Shown here one piece after another: positions 48,808 through 58,748 of a DNA stretch of 64,000 bases. Position numbers and translations under genes: made by a program. Within the stretch, counting starts at the first letter, position 1; each line of letters starts with the position of its first letter. The DNA comes from Bilophila wadsworthia ATCC 49260 (lineage in GTDB: Bacteria; Desulfobacterota; Desulfovibrionia; Desulfovibrionales; Desulfovibrionaceae): NCBI RefSeq assembly GCF_000701705.1, contig NZ_JNJP01000004.1:1-64000 (forward strand). Reading direction: 5' to 3'. The notes under the pieces were generated by a model. The model saw only the letters and a program-made list of their open reading frames with translations. It was not told the DNA's origin and did not search any database.

Positions 48808-50262
48808 TTACACGCCCGCACCACAAGACGCCCCATCAGCCGAAGGCGACGTTTCAGTCCCGTTCCGGCAACGGCGGCGCTTCTTGTGTTCGTACATGTC
48901 GGCATCGGCCAGCCGCATCAGCGCTTCCAAGGAATCGGCCTCGGAGGGGTACAGCGCCAGCCCCATACTCACGGCGGGGTTCAGGTCTATGCCTTCAAGA
49001 TGGTAGGGTTCGCTTCCGATGGCTTCCAGCATACGGCGGAACCGCTCTCCGGCAATGCACCGCTCGCTGACGCCGTACAGGATAGCGATGAACTCGTCGC
49101 CGCCCAGCCGGATCAGCGTGCCCGCCGTCGACAGGGCGCTCTGGAGCCGTTCCGCGAACCCGTTCAGCAGCTGGTCGCCGCAATCATGGCCGTACGTGTC
49201 GTTGACCTGCTTGAAATCGTCCAGATCCATGTAACAGAGCGCAAAGGGCCGCTTCGCCTCCATCGCCTTCTCCAGTTCACGGAACAAGACACGGCGGTTG
49301 GGAAGCCCCGTCAGGGGATCGTGCTCCGACATCAACTCCAGCCGCTTCTTTTGATGGGCAAGATCCACGGCCAAACCCACCACGCATGAGAACAGGATGC
49401 TGATAAAGGTGGCGATGCCGAAAGAAGCGTACCGGATGCTCCAGTTCCACCCGCCCTTGGGCGTCACGCTCAGGATCCAGTCCGCATTGGGCAGGTGCAC
49501 CTTCCTTTCCACGGGCTCGACCAGCGTTTCGGCGGAACGCAACAGCACGATCCGGTCCCCCGTATCGGGGTGGATGCGGGAAAGCTGGTACACGTAGTTC
49601 TGCTTGTCGAGGTATTCGAGTTTCACCGGATCCAGCACGTCCGGAAAAGCGAAGGTCACGCAGATGAGCCCCCAGAACTTCTCCTGGGCCGTGATATCCC
49701 CTTCCGGCTCGCCCATGAACACGGGAAGCCTGACCGCCATCGCGTAGCCGCCCTGAATCAGATCGAACGGGCCGGCAATGGTGGCCTTGCCCGAATCCCG
49801 CGCCAGCAGCGCCTCGCGGGAACGCTCGGGGTTGGCGAACAAATCGTGCCCGATGGCCTTCTTGTTGCGCTCAAACGGGTATACTTTGGTAACGACGCCG
49901 CGGGGGGCCAGATTGATGTTGATGGTGCTCGGGTGCATCTTCACCAACTCTTCGGCGTAGGAGTAGAACTCCGAGATCCGGCCCTCCCCCTGCCGCAGCA
50001 GGGCTTCCACCAGATAGGCGCTCGAAAAGGCGTTGGCGACGACGTATTGGATCTTCGTGGCGTAGCTGTCGACGACGTACCGGGCTTTTTCCCGTTCCTG
50101 AAGCACACGGACGTGTTCCAGACGGAAGAGGAAAAGATAACTCCCCAGCAGACAGACCAGCAAGACGCCGAGGGCATACAAGACGCTCCGGCAGTTCCCG
50201 CCTTCCCGCAAGACGCCGGTGTCGAACGTCCTTCGCTCTCCGTGCCGTATCAGTCGCTGCAT
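48808..50262 (-). CDS. Membrane diguanylate cyclase with CHASE sensor
   Basis: A 484-residue protein. One N-terminal membrane helix (about residues 28-48) is followed by a periplasmic CHASE-like sensor ('EALLRQGEGRISEFYSYAEELVKMHPSTININLAPRGVVTKVYPFE' in pattern). A second helix (about 275-295) precedes the GGDEF domain: 'DPLTGLPNRRVLFRELE', then 'RLGGDEFIAILYG', intact for c-di-GMP synthesis. The RxxD inhibitory site upstream of GGDEF is not evident. The ATG at 50262 is 6 nt after GAGGA; the ATG at 50268 is too close. It is divergent from the polyphosphate kinase gene. Confidence 0.9.
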   Translation of the reverse strand: MQRLIRHGERRTFDTGVLREGGNCRSVLYALGVLLVCLLGSYLFLFRLEHVRVLQEREKARYVVDSYATKIQYVVANAFSSAYLVEALLRQGEGRISEFYSYAEELVKMHPSTININLAPRGVVTKVYPFERNKKAIGHDLFANPERSREALLARDSGKATIAGPFDLIQGGYAMAVRLPVFMGEPEGDITAQEKFWGLICVTFAFPDVLDPVKLEYLDKQNYVYQLSRIHPDTGDRIVLLRSAETLVEPVERKVHLPNADWILSVTPKGGWNWSIRYASFGIATFISILFSCVVGLAVDLAHQKKRLELMSEHDPLTGLPNRRVLFRELEKAMEAKRPFALCYMDLDDFKQVNDTYGHDCGDQLLNGFAERLQSALSTAGTLIRLGGDEFIAILYGVSERCIAGERFRRMLEAIGSEPYHLEGIDLNPAVSMGLALYPSEADSLEALMRLADADMYEHKKRRRCRNGTETSPSADGASCGAGV

Positions 50263-50595
50263 CGTCATTCCTCAAACGCACTCATGCGGGGAAAAGTTCT
50301 TCAGGCAGACAAACATATTCTTTGACCATCCCACGAATCCCCTCTTTCGGCAAGGGCTTCCGGATTGCCGAAAGAGGTCCCGCCGCCGTTTGGCCCCCTT
50401 TCCCCCCCTCTCTTCAGCAACCTCTTGCCGAAGTGGAGAAAAAATTCCGTCAGCCGTGTCGGAATCGACTGATATTTTTCAACCTTCTTATACTCTGGAC
50501 TTTTTTCACACAATCGTCATACTACTGTAACATACTTCCAGGGCCCGCCTGCTACAAGACCTGCATCCATGCCGTCATGCGAAGGAGGAGCGATC
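50263..50595. promoter_or_regulatory. Divergent diguanylate cyclase / ppk control region with 13-bp inverted repeat
   Basis: About 330 bases without a gene. CCTCTTTCGGCAA (50341-50353) and TTGCCGAAAGAGG (50365-50377) are perfect inverse complements with an 11-nt spacer. No T-run follows on either strand, so it is less likely a terminator than an operator, an RNA element or a 5' UTR stem of ppk. Confidence 0.5.
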
Positions 50596-52743
50596 GTGGT
50601 TTCCAAAGATTCCGAAGGGTACCCGGAGCAACTGTGCGCCACAGAGGAAATCAGTGAACTGGCCTGCCCCAACCTGTACCTGAACCGGGAAATCAATTGG
50701 CTGGACTTCGATGCGAAAGTGCTCGACGAAGCCACGGATGCCGGTCTCCCGCTCCTTGAGCAGCTTAAATTCCTCTCCATCTTCTACAACAACCTCGATG
50801 AATTCTTTATGGTCCGGGTGGCGAACATCTATCGCCAGTACCGCAGCGGGGCCGTGTCCTCGTCGCCGGACCGCATGACGCCCGCCAAACAGCTCGCCGA
50901 AATCCGGCGCAAGGTGCTTATTCTGGTTTCCCGCGCCCAGGAGCATTGGCGCAAGCGGCTGGCCCCGCAGCTGCACGACAAGGGCGTACGCCTGATGCGC
51001 TATGCGGACCTCTCGGAAAAGCAGCGCAAGTTCCTCGACGGCTACTTCAGGAACGAAATCTACCCCATCCTGACCCCGCAGGCCATCGATCCGGGCCACC
51101 CCTTCCCCACGATTTCCAATACCAGCCTCAACTTCATCATCCAGCTGCGCAGCCGTGACGGCGTCACCCGGTTCGCCCGCCTGAAGTGCCCCAACAACAT
51201 CTCCCGCTTCGTCTTCATCCCCCGGAACAAGGAGGCCAAAACCTATGCCTCGCTCGGCTTCAACGCCAACGTCCGTGACAGCGACATCATCCTGCTGGAA
51301 GATCTGATCGCCGAATACCTCGGCGCGCTGTTCCCCGGCAACACTGTCGTCAACGCCGGGCTGTTCCGCATCACGCGCAATACCGACGTGGAGATCGAGG
51401 AGGACGAAGCCGACGATCTGCTGGAAGCCGTCAAGGATCTGGTGGAACAGCGCCGCTTCGGCGACGTGGTGCGCCTTGAGATAGCCCACGGCACGGCCAA
51501 GGAACTCAGCGCGTTCCTGACCGAGCGGCTGGGGATGCAGCCGTTCCAGATTTATCGGGTCAAGGGGCCGCTGGCCTTTTCCGAACTCATGGCCCTTTAC
51601 GGCGTGGACAGGCCGGGCTTGAAAGAATCCCCCTTTTACGGGCGTACGCCGAGCGTGTTTCAGGAAGGCGACATCTACGCGCACATCCAGAGCAGGGATG
51701 TTTTCCTCTTCCATCCCTACGACAGTTTCACCCCGGTTCTGGATTTCATCCGCCGCTCCAGCGAGGACCCCGGCGTCATCGCCATCAAACAGACGCTCTA
51801 CCGCGTGGGCAACGCTTCGCCCATCGTGAAAGCCCTTATCGAAGCCCGGCGCTCCGGCAAGCAGGTCACCGCCGTGGTCGAGCTGAAAGCCCGTTTCGAT
51901 GAGGAACGCAACATCACGTGGGCCGAAGAGATGGAGAAGGCGGGCGTCAACGTAGTCTACGGGCTCGTCGGCATGAAGATACACGCCAAGCTCTGCCTCG
52001 TGGTCCGGCGCGAACCGGAGGGGGTTTCCCGCTACGTGCACATCGGCACCGGAAACTACAACCCCTCCACCGCCAAGATGTACACCGACATGGGGCTGAT
52101 CACCGCCAACCCGAACATCTGCGCGGACGTCACCGATCTCTTCAATGTCATGACCGGATACGCCCACCGCGAGCAATACAGGGAACTGCTCGTCTCCCCG
52201 CTGTCCATGCGCCGCTCCCTGCTGGATATGATCCAGCGCGAAACGGCCCTGCACCAGCAAAATGGAAACGGCGAAATCATTTTCAAATGCAACCAGCTGG
52301 TGGATAAACACGTTATCCGGGCCCTGTACAGGGCTTCCATGGAGGGCGTGCGCGTCCGGCTTCAGGTGCGCGGCATCTGCTGCCTGCGCCCCGGCGTGAA
52401 GGGCATCAGCGACAACATCGAGGTGACGTCCATCGTCGGGCGTTTCCTGGAGCACACCCGCGTCTACTGGTTCAACGCCAATGGGGAAGGCCGCCTCTAT
52501 ATCGGCAGCGCCGACATCATGCCCCGTAACCTTGATCGGCGCATTGAAGTGCTTGTCCCTATCCTCGATCCCGGATTGCGGGCGTGCCTGCGCAACGATA
52601 TTTTGGAAACACACCTCCGCGACAATCAGCAGACGTGGCGACTTCAGGAAGACGGCACCTATTGCCGCATCAAGCCCGGCAAGGGAGAAGAACCCGTCAA
52701 CGCACAGGAAATCATGATGCGCCGCAGCCGGGAGTGTGTCTGA
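50596..52743 (+). CDS. ppk1: Polyphosphate kinase PPK1
   Basis: A 715-residue enzyme that polymerises ATP gamma-phosphate into polyphosphate. The four-domain family layout is complete: N-terminal 'NREINWLDFDAKVLDEA', the FLSIFYNNLDEFFMVRV block, the first catalytic lobe with the phosphorylated His in 'GMKIHAKLCLV', 'YVHIGTGNYNPSTAKMYTDMGL' and 'YIGSADIMPRNLDRRIEVL'. I chose the GTG at 50596 because AAGGAGG lies exactly 7 nt upstream, whereas the ATG at 50569 has none. It is first of a three-gene polyphosphate operon. Confidence 0.93.
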   Translation: MVSKDSEGYPEQLCATEEISELACPNLYLNREINWLDFDAKVLDEATDAGLPLLEQLKFLSIFYNNLDEFFMVRVANIYRQYRSGAVSSSPDRMTPAKQLAEIRRKVLILVSRAQEHWRKRLAPQLHDKGVRLMRYADLSEKQRKFLDGYFRNEIYPILTPQAIDPGHPFPTISNTSLNFIIQLRSRDGVTRFARLKCPNNISRFVFIPRNKEAKTYASLGFNANVRDSDIILLEDLIAEYLGALFPGNTVVNAGLFRITRNTDVEIEEDEADDLLEAVKDLVEQRRFGDVVRLEIAHGTAKELSAFLTERLGMQPFQIYRVKGPLAFSELMALYGVDRPGLKESPFYGRTPSVFQEGDIYAHIQSRDVFLFHPYDSFTPVLDFIRRSSEDPGVIAIKQTLYRVGNASPIVKALIEARRSGKQVTAVVELKARFDEERNITWAEEMEKAGVNVVYGLVGMKIHAKLCLVVRREPEGVSRYVHIGTGNYNPSTAKMYTDMGLITANPNICADVTDLFNVMTGYAHREQYRELLVSPLSMRRSLLDMIQRETALHQQNGNGEIIFKCNQLVDKHVIRALYRASMEGVRVRLQVRGICCLRPGVKGISDNIEVTSIVGRFLEHTRVYWFNANGEGRLYIGSADIMPRNLDRRIEVLVPILDPGLRACLRNDILETHLRDNQQTWRLQEDGTYCRIKPGKGEEPVNAQEIMMRRSRECV

Positions 52744-52768
52744 CCTCAAACGCTCAAAAGGAAAAACC

Positions 52769-53707
52769 ATGACCATACATACGGAAGACCAGTTGCAGGA
52801 ACCGCAGGCCGAACCCCAAGCGACCCCGGCGAAACGCCCCGCCAGAACCGCGAAAAACGTCCCCGCCGGAGAATCGCAGCCCAAGCCGAGGCCCGCCCGC
52901 AAGAAGCCCCAAAGGGCCCAGCCCGAACCGGTACAGGAATCCGCCCCGGAACCCGCAGCCGTGGCGGAACTCGTAACCGCCGCCCCGGAACCCGCAGCCG
53001 TGGCGGAACTCGTAACCGCCGCCCCGGAAGCCTATGACCCCGCTCCGGCATTGTCCGCCCCCTGCTCCGAACCGTGCCCGGAAACCTGCTCCGCCCCCGC
53101 CGCCGAAACGGCTGAACTCGCCGAAGAGACGCTCACCACGGCGGTCATGCCCGAATCGCCGGTTATGGCCGATTCGCTGACGCACGGGCAGCGTGTGGCC
53201 GCCATCGCGGCGACCCTGTTTCAAGATCTCGCCGAGCTCCACGGGCTCGACGACGTCTGGGGGCACAGGCTCCACCTCGCGGCGCAGCTGCACGACATCG
53301 GGTTCGCCGAAGGCCGCAAGGGGCATCATAAAATCAGTATGCGCCTCATTGAGGAAGATCTCAGCCTGAACATCCACGAGGACGATCGCCCGTGGGTCGC
53401 CCTGCTCGCCCGTTACCACCGCAAGGCATGGCCCTCGCGCCGGCACGCCCGCTTCGACGCCCTGAAAAAAAGCGACCGGAAGGCGCTGCGCAAGGCGGCG
53501 TCCCTGCTCCGCATCGCGGACGCGCTCGATTACACCCACACGGGCGTCGTCGGGAACCTTGCCGTCGCCGTCAAGAAGCGTAAGGTCATCATCGCCGTCC
53601 AGTGCTCCGGAGACTGCTCCGCGGAAATGGAACGCGTCATCAAAAAGGGCGATCTGTTCATGCACGTCTTCGGACGGGAGCTGGAATGCGTATGTCAGGG
53701 GAACTAG
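52769..53707 (+). CDS. HD-domain protein of the polyphosphate operon
   Basis: A 312-residue protein. Residues 1-135 are low-complexity Pro/Ala/Glu/Lys, including an exact tandem repeat. Residues 145-312 are an HD-type domain ('HGQRVAAIAATLFQDLAELHGLDDVWGHRLHLAAQLHDIGFAEGRKGHHKIS' in pattern, HD in 'LHDIG'). The domain resembles the C-terminal helical part of long exopolyphosphatases. It sits between ppk and ppx and overlaps ppx by 16 nt. A role in polyphosphate or ppGpp turnover is likely but not proven. The ATG at 52769 has AAAAGGA upstream. Confidence 0.82.
   Translation: MTIHTEDQLQEPQAEPQATPAKRPARTAKNVPAGESQPKPRPARKKPQRAQPEPVQESAPEPAAVAELVTAAPEPAAVAELVTAAPEAYDPAPALSAPCSEPCPETCSAPAAETAELAEETLTTAVMPESPVMADSLTHGQRVAAIAATLFQDLAELHGLDDVWGHRLHLAAQLHDIGFAEGRKGHHKISMRLIEEDLSLNIHEDDRPWVALLARYHRKAWPSRRHARFDALKKSDRKALRKAASLLRIADALDYTHTGVVGNLAVAVKKRKVIIAVQCSGDCSAEMERVIKKGDLFMHVFGRELECVCQGN
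52943..53020 (+). repeat. Exact 39-bp tandem repeat in the HD-protein gene
   Basis: Two identical in-frame 39-bp units (52943-52981, 52982-53020) encode APEPAAVAELVTA twice, followed by a 9-bp partial third unit. It lies in the disordered N-terminal part, so the copy number could vary without breaking the HD domain. Confidence 0.85.
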
Positions 53708-55296
53708 AGCGGACGGAAAAAGCCATCGGCATCATCGATCTCGGCAGCAACTCGGTCCGCCTGCTGCTCGTCCGCGTCCATGCGGACGGATCCACGACGA
53801 TCCTGAATCAGGTCAAGCACATGGTCCGGCTCGGCGAAGGCGGATTCACCCACAATCGCCTTCAGGAAGAGACGATGGCCCGCACCATCGCGGTGCTGCG
53901 CGGGCTGGCGGAAATGTGCGCGGTCTATGAGACGACGGAAATCATCGCCATCGCCACGGCGGCCGTACGCGACGCCGTCAACGGCCCCGAATTCATCCGC
54001 CGCGTGCAGGAAAAGACCGGGATCGACTTCACGGTCGTATCGGGCCGCGAAGAGGCGCGCCTCATCTATCTTGGGGTTTCCAGCGGGCTGGAGCACAGCA
54101 AAAGCCTTCGGCTGTTCATCGACATCGGCGGCGGCAGCACCGAGCTCATCGTGGGCGATTCCCAGTCCTACGTGAACCTCGATTCGCTCAAGCTCGGCTG
54201 CGTGCGCCTGACCAACCTGTTCTTTGAGGACAACAAAGGGCCGGTTTCCGCCTATACCTACGCGGCGCTGCAACGTTACGTCCGCAACGAGGCCCTGCAC
54301 TCCTTCCAGCGCATCGCGGGTTTCGAGATCCCCGAAGCCGTCGCCAGCTCAGGCACGGCCCAGAACCTCGCGGAAATCGCCGCCGCACTGGAGCAGCAGG
54401 ACGCCGCGCGCACGGGCAAACCTTCCACGGCTTCCAAGCATGTCCTCAGCTATGACGGACTGCGCCGCGCGGTCAAGGAACTGTGTTCCCGCACCCTTGA
54501 GGAGCGTAAATCCGTTCCGGGCATCAATCCCAACCGGGCCGACGTGATCATCGCGGGCGCGGCCATCCTCCAGACCATCATGGAGGAGCAGGGATTCGAG
54601 AGCGTGACCATCAGCAACCGCAACCTGCAAAACGGCATCCTCGTCGACTACCTCATGCGGACGCATCCGCAGAAGGCCGGTTCCCGCCTCTCCGCCCGCG
54701 AGGAAAGCGTCCTCCAGCTGGCACGGTTCTGCCGCTTCGAGGAAAAACATTCCCGGCACATCGCGAAGCTGGCCCTTGAACTGTTCGACAGCGCGCGGGC
54801 CATCGGGCTGCACGACGCCCCGCCCGTATCGCGCGAGCTGCTGTACTATGCCGCCCTGCTGCACGACATCGGGATCTTCATTTCCTTTGCGAACCACAAC
54901 GCGCACAGCCACTATCTGATCCGCAATACGGAACTGCTCGGTTTCACGGAACGCGAAATCGAGCTCATAGCGGCGCTGGCGTTCTTCCACCGTAAGCGGC
55001 CCTCCAAGAAAATCCCGCTGTTCCTCCAGCTTGATGAGGGCATCCGGGAAGAGGTACGCCTGCTGTCCCTGTTCCTGACCCTTGCGGAGCGCATGGACAA
55101 AAGCCACCGCCAGATCATCCGTTCGGCCCGTTTCGGGCGCACGCCGGACGGGGAACTGGAGCTGTGCCTTCGTGCTTCCGAGGTCTGCCCCATCGAAATC
55201 GAAGAGATCGGGCGCAGCCACAAGCTGATCAAGAAGACCTTCCACACGCATTTCACGCTTTGCCCCTGTCTCGAAAACGGGGCGCCTATTGTCTGA
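53692..55296 (+). CDS. ppx: Exopolyphosphatase/guanosine pentaphosphatase (Ppx/GppA)
   Basis: A 534-residue enzyme hydrolysing polyphosphate or pppGpp. The actin-like N-terminal domains show phosphate-1 'GIIDLGSNSVRLLLVRV', 'SGREEARLIYLGVSSGL', phosphate-2 'FIDIGGGSTELIVGD' and 'VASSGTAQNLAEIAA'. The C-terminal HD domain (about 350-534) has 'ELLYYAALLHDIGIFISFANHNAHSHYLI'. The chosen ATG at 53692 overlaps the preceding gene; the ORF upstream to 53602 is a shadow. A third gene dedicated to polyphosphate in one operon suggests coordinated synthesis and breakdown. Confidence 0.92.
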   Translation: MSGELERTEKAIGIIDLGSNSVRLLLVRVHADGSTTILNQVKHMVRLGEGGFTHNRLQEETMARTIAVLRGLAEMCAVYETTEIIAIATAAVRDAVNGPEFIRRVQEKTGIDFTVVSGREEARLIYLGVSSGLEHSKSLRLFIDIGGGSTELIVGDSQSYVNLDSLKLGCVRLTNLFFEDNKGPVSAYTYAALQRYVRNEALHSFQRIAGFEIPEAVASSGTAQNLAEIAAALEQQDAARTGKPSTASKHVLSYDGLRRAVKELCSRTLEERKSVPGINPNRADVIIAGAAILQTIMEEQGFESVTISNRNLQNGILVDYLMRTHPQKAGSRLSAREESVLQLARFCRFEEKHSRHIAKLALELFDSARAIGLHDAPPVSRELLYYAALLHDIGIFISFANHNAHSHYLIRNTELLGFTEREIELIAALAFFHRKRPSKKIPLFLQLDEGIREEVRLLSLFLTLAERMDKSHRQIIRSARFGRTPDGELELCLRASEVCPIEIEEIGRSHKLIKKTFHTHFTLCPCLENGAPIV

Positions 55297-55454
55297 AAAG
55301 CTGGGGGAATGAGTATACCGGGGAAGGGGCCGTCCTCCCCTCCCCCGGTCCCCTCCTCTCTCCTTCCCAAGACTTTTGGCTGATGGGGAGGCGGCGCGGA
55401 GGGAGTTCGTTCCGGCTGAGGCGGGGATTCCTCCGCACCGTCAGCCGTTTTTGC

Positions 55455-58157
55455 TTACAGCAGTTCACCGTACTTTTTGATGAAGATGCCCTTAAGGGTT
55501 GTCGTCAGCAGCATGTAGGCCGCAAGCGTGGCGAACAGCCACGGGAAGAACGCGCCCGGAAGCGGCATCATGTCGAGAGCCCCGCCGACTGTCGTAAACG
55601 GGATGCACGTTCCCGCCAGAATCCCGAGCGAAGTCAGCCCCGTCACCTGCCACGAGGCCCGGCTGCGCAGGAACGGAACCTTGGGCGTACGCAGCATATG
55701 GAGCACCAGCGTCTGCGTCCACAGCGATTCCACGAACCACCCGGCCTGAAAGAGGCCCACGAACGCGACCTGCATTCCCGCGTCCAGCGTCTCATACGCC
55801 CCCCCGAACACCAGCGGGCAGATGTAGGTATACAGCAGAACGAACGTCGTGATGTCGAATACCGAACTGGCGGGCCCGAACCAGATCATAAACCGGCTGA
55901 TCGATGAAGCGTCCCATGTCTTCGGCTGCTTCAGGAAATCCGCATCGACGTTGTCCCACGGCATGGCCGTGCATGAAATGTCGTAGATGAGGTTCAGCAC
56001 GAGGATCTGCAGCGGGGCCAGCGGCAGGAACGGCAGAAACACGCTCGCCGCCAATACCGAGAACATGTTGCCGAAGTTGGAGCTTGCCGTCATCTTGATG
56101 TACTTGATGATGTTGGCGTAGATCCTGCGGCCCTCGATCGCGCCCTGCTCCAGCACCATCAAATCCTTTTCCAGCAGGATGATGTCGGCGGATTCGCGGG
56201 CGATGTCCACGGCGGAATCCACCGAAATCCCCACGTCCGAAGCCTTCATCGCCGCCGCGTCGTTGATGCCGTCGCCCATGAAACCCACGGTATGCCCGTT
56301 CTCGCGCAGGCACGTCACAATGCGCGCTTTCTGCTGCGGAGTCAGCTTGGCGAAAATGTCCGTACGCTCCGCCGCAGCGCGCAACGCCGCGTCGTCCATC
56401 GCCTCCACATCCGAACCGAGCAGCAGGGAATGGGACCGCAACCCCACCTGCCCGCACACGCTGCGCGTCACCGCGTCGTTGTCCCCGGTCAGCACCTTGA
56501 CCGCGACGCCGTACTCCTTCAGCGCGGCAACGGCAGCCGCCGCGGAATCCTTCGGGGGATCGAGGAAGGCGAGATACCCGATGAGCACCATGTCCGACTC
56601 GTCCGCCACGGAAAACGCTCCGGCGACCATCGGATTCGTCTTGTGGGCCACGGCGATGACGCGCAGCCCGGCCTCGTTGTACCGCCGCACCGTGGCGAGG
56701 ATCTCCTCGCTCAACGCGCTGGTGAGCGGCTCCACACTCCCCTTGTATTCCGCGTAGCTGCAAATGGAGAGCATTTCCTCCACCGCGCCCTTGGTGATGA
56801 TCTGCGTCTTGCCTGCCTTGTCCGCCACAACCACGCTCATGCGCCGCCGGGTGAAATCGAACGGGATTTCGTCCACCTTCCGGTAATCCTGCCACAGCGG
56901 GAGCATGTTCGTCTCGTAGGCGTGATCCACGATGGCTTCGTCCATCAGGTTGCGCAGGCCGGTCTGATGGTAGCTGTTCAGGAAGGCGTGGCGCAGGACA
57001 CGCTCATCCACATTGCCGTGCACGTCGAGCGGATATTCCAGCACGATGCGATCCTGCGTCAGGGTCCCGGTCTTGTCCGTGCACAGGATGTTCATGGCCC
57101 CGAGATTCTGGATCGCATTGAGATGCTTTACGATGACCTTTTTCCGGGACATGGCGACCGCGCCCTTGGCGAGGTTGGCGGACACGATCATGGGCAGCAT
57201 TTCCGGGGTCAGGCCCACAGCCACGGACAGCGCGAACAACGCTGCCTGCACCCAGTCGCCTTTCGTAAAGCCGTTGAGAAAGAGCACCACCGGAACCATG
57301 CCCACCATGAACCGGATGAGCACCCACGATACGGCGTTCACGCCCTTCTCGAAATTCGTGCGGACGCGCGTTTCCGCGACGCGCCGGGCCAAAGCCCCGA
57401 ACAGCGTATCCTTGCCCACGGCGATCACGAGGGCCAGAGCCGAACCGCTGACCACAGTACTGCCCATGAACGCGAGATTGTTGCACTCCAGCGGATTGCC
57501 GCCCGTCTGCGGCTGCGCGGCGGTCCACTTTTCCATCGGTTCGCTCTCGCCGGTCAGCGATGACTGGCTGACGAAAAGGTCCTTGGTTTCGACGATGCGC
57601 ACATCGGCGGGGATCATGTCGCCCGCGGCGAGCCGGATCACGTCGCCCACAACAAGCTCCGAAATGGGGCGTTCCCGGCTCTCGCCGTCACGCAAGACCG
57701 CAATGGTGGTCTTGACCATCGCCTGCAAACGTTCCGCCGCGTTGCCCGAGCGCACTTCCTGCACAAACCGCAGCGTGCCGCTGATGAAAACCATGATGCC
57801 GACGATGAGAACGGCGGTGAGATCGCGATCCTCCGGCTCGACGATGACGTAGTCGGTGATGAAGGAAATGACCGCCAGAACAATGAGAACGACGGTAAAC
57901 GGGTTGATGAAGGCTTTGAACAGACGCTTCAGGATGGAGTCCGCCTTTTTGCGGGCAAGCTCGTTCCGTCCGAACAGCGCCCGCATGATGTCGGGCCGGG
58001 GCTGTCCTTGGGGCGTCGTTTCGTAGGCTGCAAAGACCTCTTGCGGCGTCTGGCGGGCCGCCTCAAGAAGCCGGGCGGACGCGGGGCGGGCGGCAAGTCC
58101 GCGGACCTCCTGCGTGACGTTCAGGTCCTTTTCCGTTTCGAGCTGCTTTTTAATCAT
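55455..58157 (-). CDS. mgtA: MgtA-type P-type Mg2+ ATPase
   Basis: A 900-residue P3B-type ATPase that imports Mg2+. The N-terminal cytosolic tail precedes TM1-2. The actuator motif is '[11 protein letters not shown]', the phosphorylation site '[11 protein letters not shown]', the nucleotide region '[13 protein letters not shown]' and the hinge '[19 protein letters not shown]'. The last helices include '[17 protein letters not shown]', the MgtA/MgtB signature. The start at 58157 is set by a nearby GAGG and by the coupled small ORF; the ORF extending to 58376 lies in the leader. A long leader and three small ORFs precede it, as expected for a Mg2+-regulated gene. Confidence 0.94.
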   Translation of the reverse strand: MIKKQLETEKDLNVTQEVRGLAARPASARLLEAARQTPQEVFAAYETTPQGQPRPDIMRALFGRNELARKKADSILKRLFKAFINPFTVVLIVLAVISFITDYVIVEPEDRDLTAVLIVGIMVFISGTLRFVQEVRSGNAAERLQAMVKTTIAVLRDGESRERPISELVVGDVIRLAAGDMIPADVRIVETKDLFVSQSSLTGESEPMEKWTAAQPQTGGNPLECNNLAFMGSTVVSGSALALVIAVGKDTLFGALARRVAETRVRTNFEKGVNAVSWVLIRFMVGMVPVVLFLNGFTKGDWVQAALFALSVAVGLTPEMLPMIVSANLAKGAVAMSRKKVIVKHLNAIQNLGAMNILCTDKTGTLTQDRIVLEYPLDVHGNVDERVLRHAFLNSYHQTGLRNLMDEAIVDHAYETNMLPLWQDYRKVDEIPFDFTRRRMSVVVADKAGKTQIITKGAVEEMLSICSYAEYKGSVEPLTSALSEEILATVRRYNEAGLRVIAVAHKTNPMVAGAFSVADESDMVLIGYLAFLDPPKDSAAAAVAALKEYGVAVKVLTGDNDAVTRSVCGQVGLRSHSLLLGSDVEAMDDAALRAAAERTDIFAKLTPQQKARIVTCLRENGHTVGFMGDGINDAAAMKASDVGISVDSAVDIARESADIILLEKDLMVLEQGAIEGRRIYANIIKYIKMTASSNFGNMFSVLAASVFLPFLPLAPLQILVLNLIYDISCTAMPWDNVDADFLKQPKTWDASSISRFMIWFGPASSVFDITTFVLLYTYICPLVFGGAYETLDAGMQVAFVGLFQAGWFVESLWTQTLVLHMLRTPKVPFLRSRASWQVTGLTSLGILAGTCIPFTTVGGALDMMPLPGAFFPWLFATLAAYMLLTTTLKGIFIKKYGELL

Positions 58158-58315
58158 AGTTTCAACCTCATGAATGCTTTTCGGATCAGGCGGGAACCGA
58201 TCCGACGGTGACTCCGAATCACGGCTGCAAGGCAGCCTTTCCACGCGCGGGGAACGAACGCCGCATGAGCGGCGGGGTTCCCGGCGAACAGCCTGCGGCA
58301 ACAGGCAATGTCCAC
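58154..58315 (-). CDS. Leader small ORF 3, translationally coupled to mgtA
   Basis: A 53-codon ORF starting with GTG (58315), 6 nt after GGAGG. It encodes [14 protein letters not shown]... and ends KAFMRLKL, with 12 Arg/Lys and four Cys. Its stop TGA shares bases with the mgtA ATG (ATGA at 58157-58154), so a ribosome finishing it would sit exactly on the mgtA start. The coding part contains three perfect hairpins (CGCCGC-TCAT-GCGGCG near 58261-58276, GGCTGC-CTT-GCAGCC near 58223-58237, TCGGATC/GATCCGA near 58180-58204). Translation would disrupt them. It resembles the uORF control of mgtA in enterobacteria (mgtL), though the peptide is unrelated. Confidence 0.6.
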   Translation of the reverse strand: MDIACCRRLFAGNPAAHAAFVPRAWKGCLAAVIRSHRRIGSRLIRKAFMRLKL

Positions 58316-58424
58316 AAGACACCTCCGATGTTGTCATTGATAAAACGAAGCGGCGACGGAGCGCAGCCTCATGCAACGCTGAGTGAGAAGCCCTGAAAAG
58401 GGCACGGCAAGAGACGAACGGCGG

Positions 58425-58625
58425 TTAACGGCCGCGTTCGTGAGGAGAAAGGCGCAATCCGAAGAGGGTGCGCCGCGAGAAGGACGGGCGAAGAGAGAAA
58501 GCCCCGGCCATACGGAGACAGCCGAAAGGCGCAAGTAAAGACGCCGGGAGCTGGAATTCCCGAAAAAAACGGACAAGGGCACGCGAGACGCCGCCCGCAT
58601 ACGAATACGGAGAGAAGAAGGGCAT
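58425..58625 (-). CDS. Leader small ORF 2 upstream of mgtA
   Basis: A 66-codon ORF starting with ATG exactly 5 nt after AGGAGG, the best ribosome site in the leader. The product begins MPFFSPYSYAGG and is rich in Phe, Arg, Ser and Leu, with a basic C-terminus; no known family. It ends 109 nt before the start of small ORF 3. It could be a regulatory leader peptide or a small membrane protein like MgtR/MgtS; the amphipathic Phe/Arg composition is compatible with either. Confidence 0.5.
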   Translation of the reverse strand: MPFFSPYSYAGGVSRALVRFFREFQLPASLLAPFGCLRMAGAFSLRPSFSRRTLFGLRLSPHERGR

Positions 58626-58664
58626 GGAAACCTCCTGAGCCGCCGGGGGTGCGCCCCGGGCTCG

Positions 58665-58748
58665 TCAGAAGGCCAGGAGAAGCGCGCCGGCAGCGGTTGC
58701 TGTGGCACTATCAGTTGACGGGCAACTGTGGCTACTGTCGGACGACAT
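58665..58748 (-). CDS. Leader small ORF 1 upstream of mgtA
   Basis: A 27-codon ORF starting at ATG 58748, 6 nt after AAGGAGG. The product begins MSSDSSHSCPSTDS and ends AGALLLAF, Ser/Thr/Ala-rich with a short hydrophobic end. It is first in a row of three small ORFs. As with attenuation peptides, its translation rate could be read by downstream structure. Too short for family assignment. Confidence 0.45.
   Translation of the reverse strand: MSSDSSHSCPSTDSATATAAGALLLAF

Noticed and set aside
50575..52902. A 775-codon minus-strand ORF over ppk
   Set aside because: Antisense shadow of a clear PPK1 gene.
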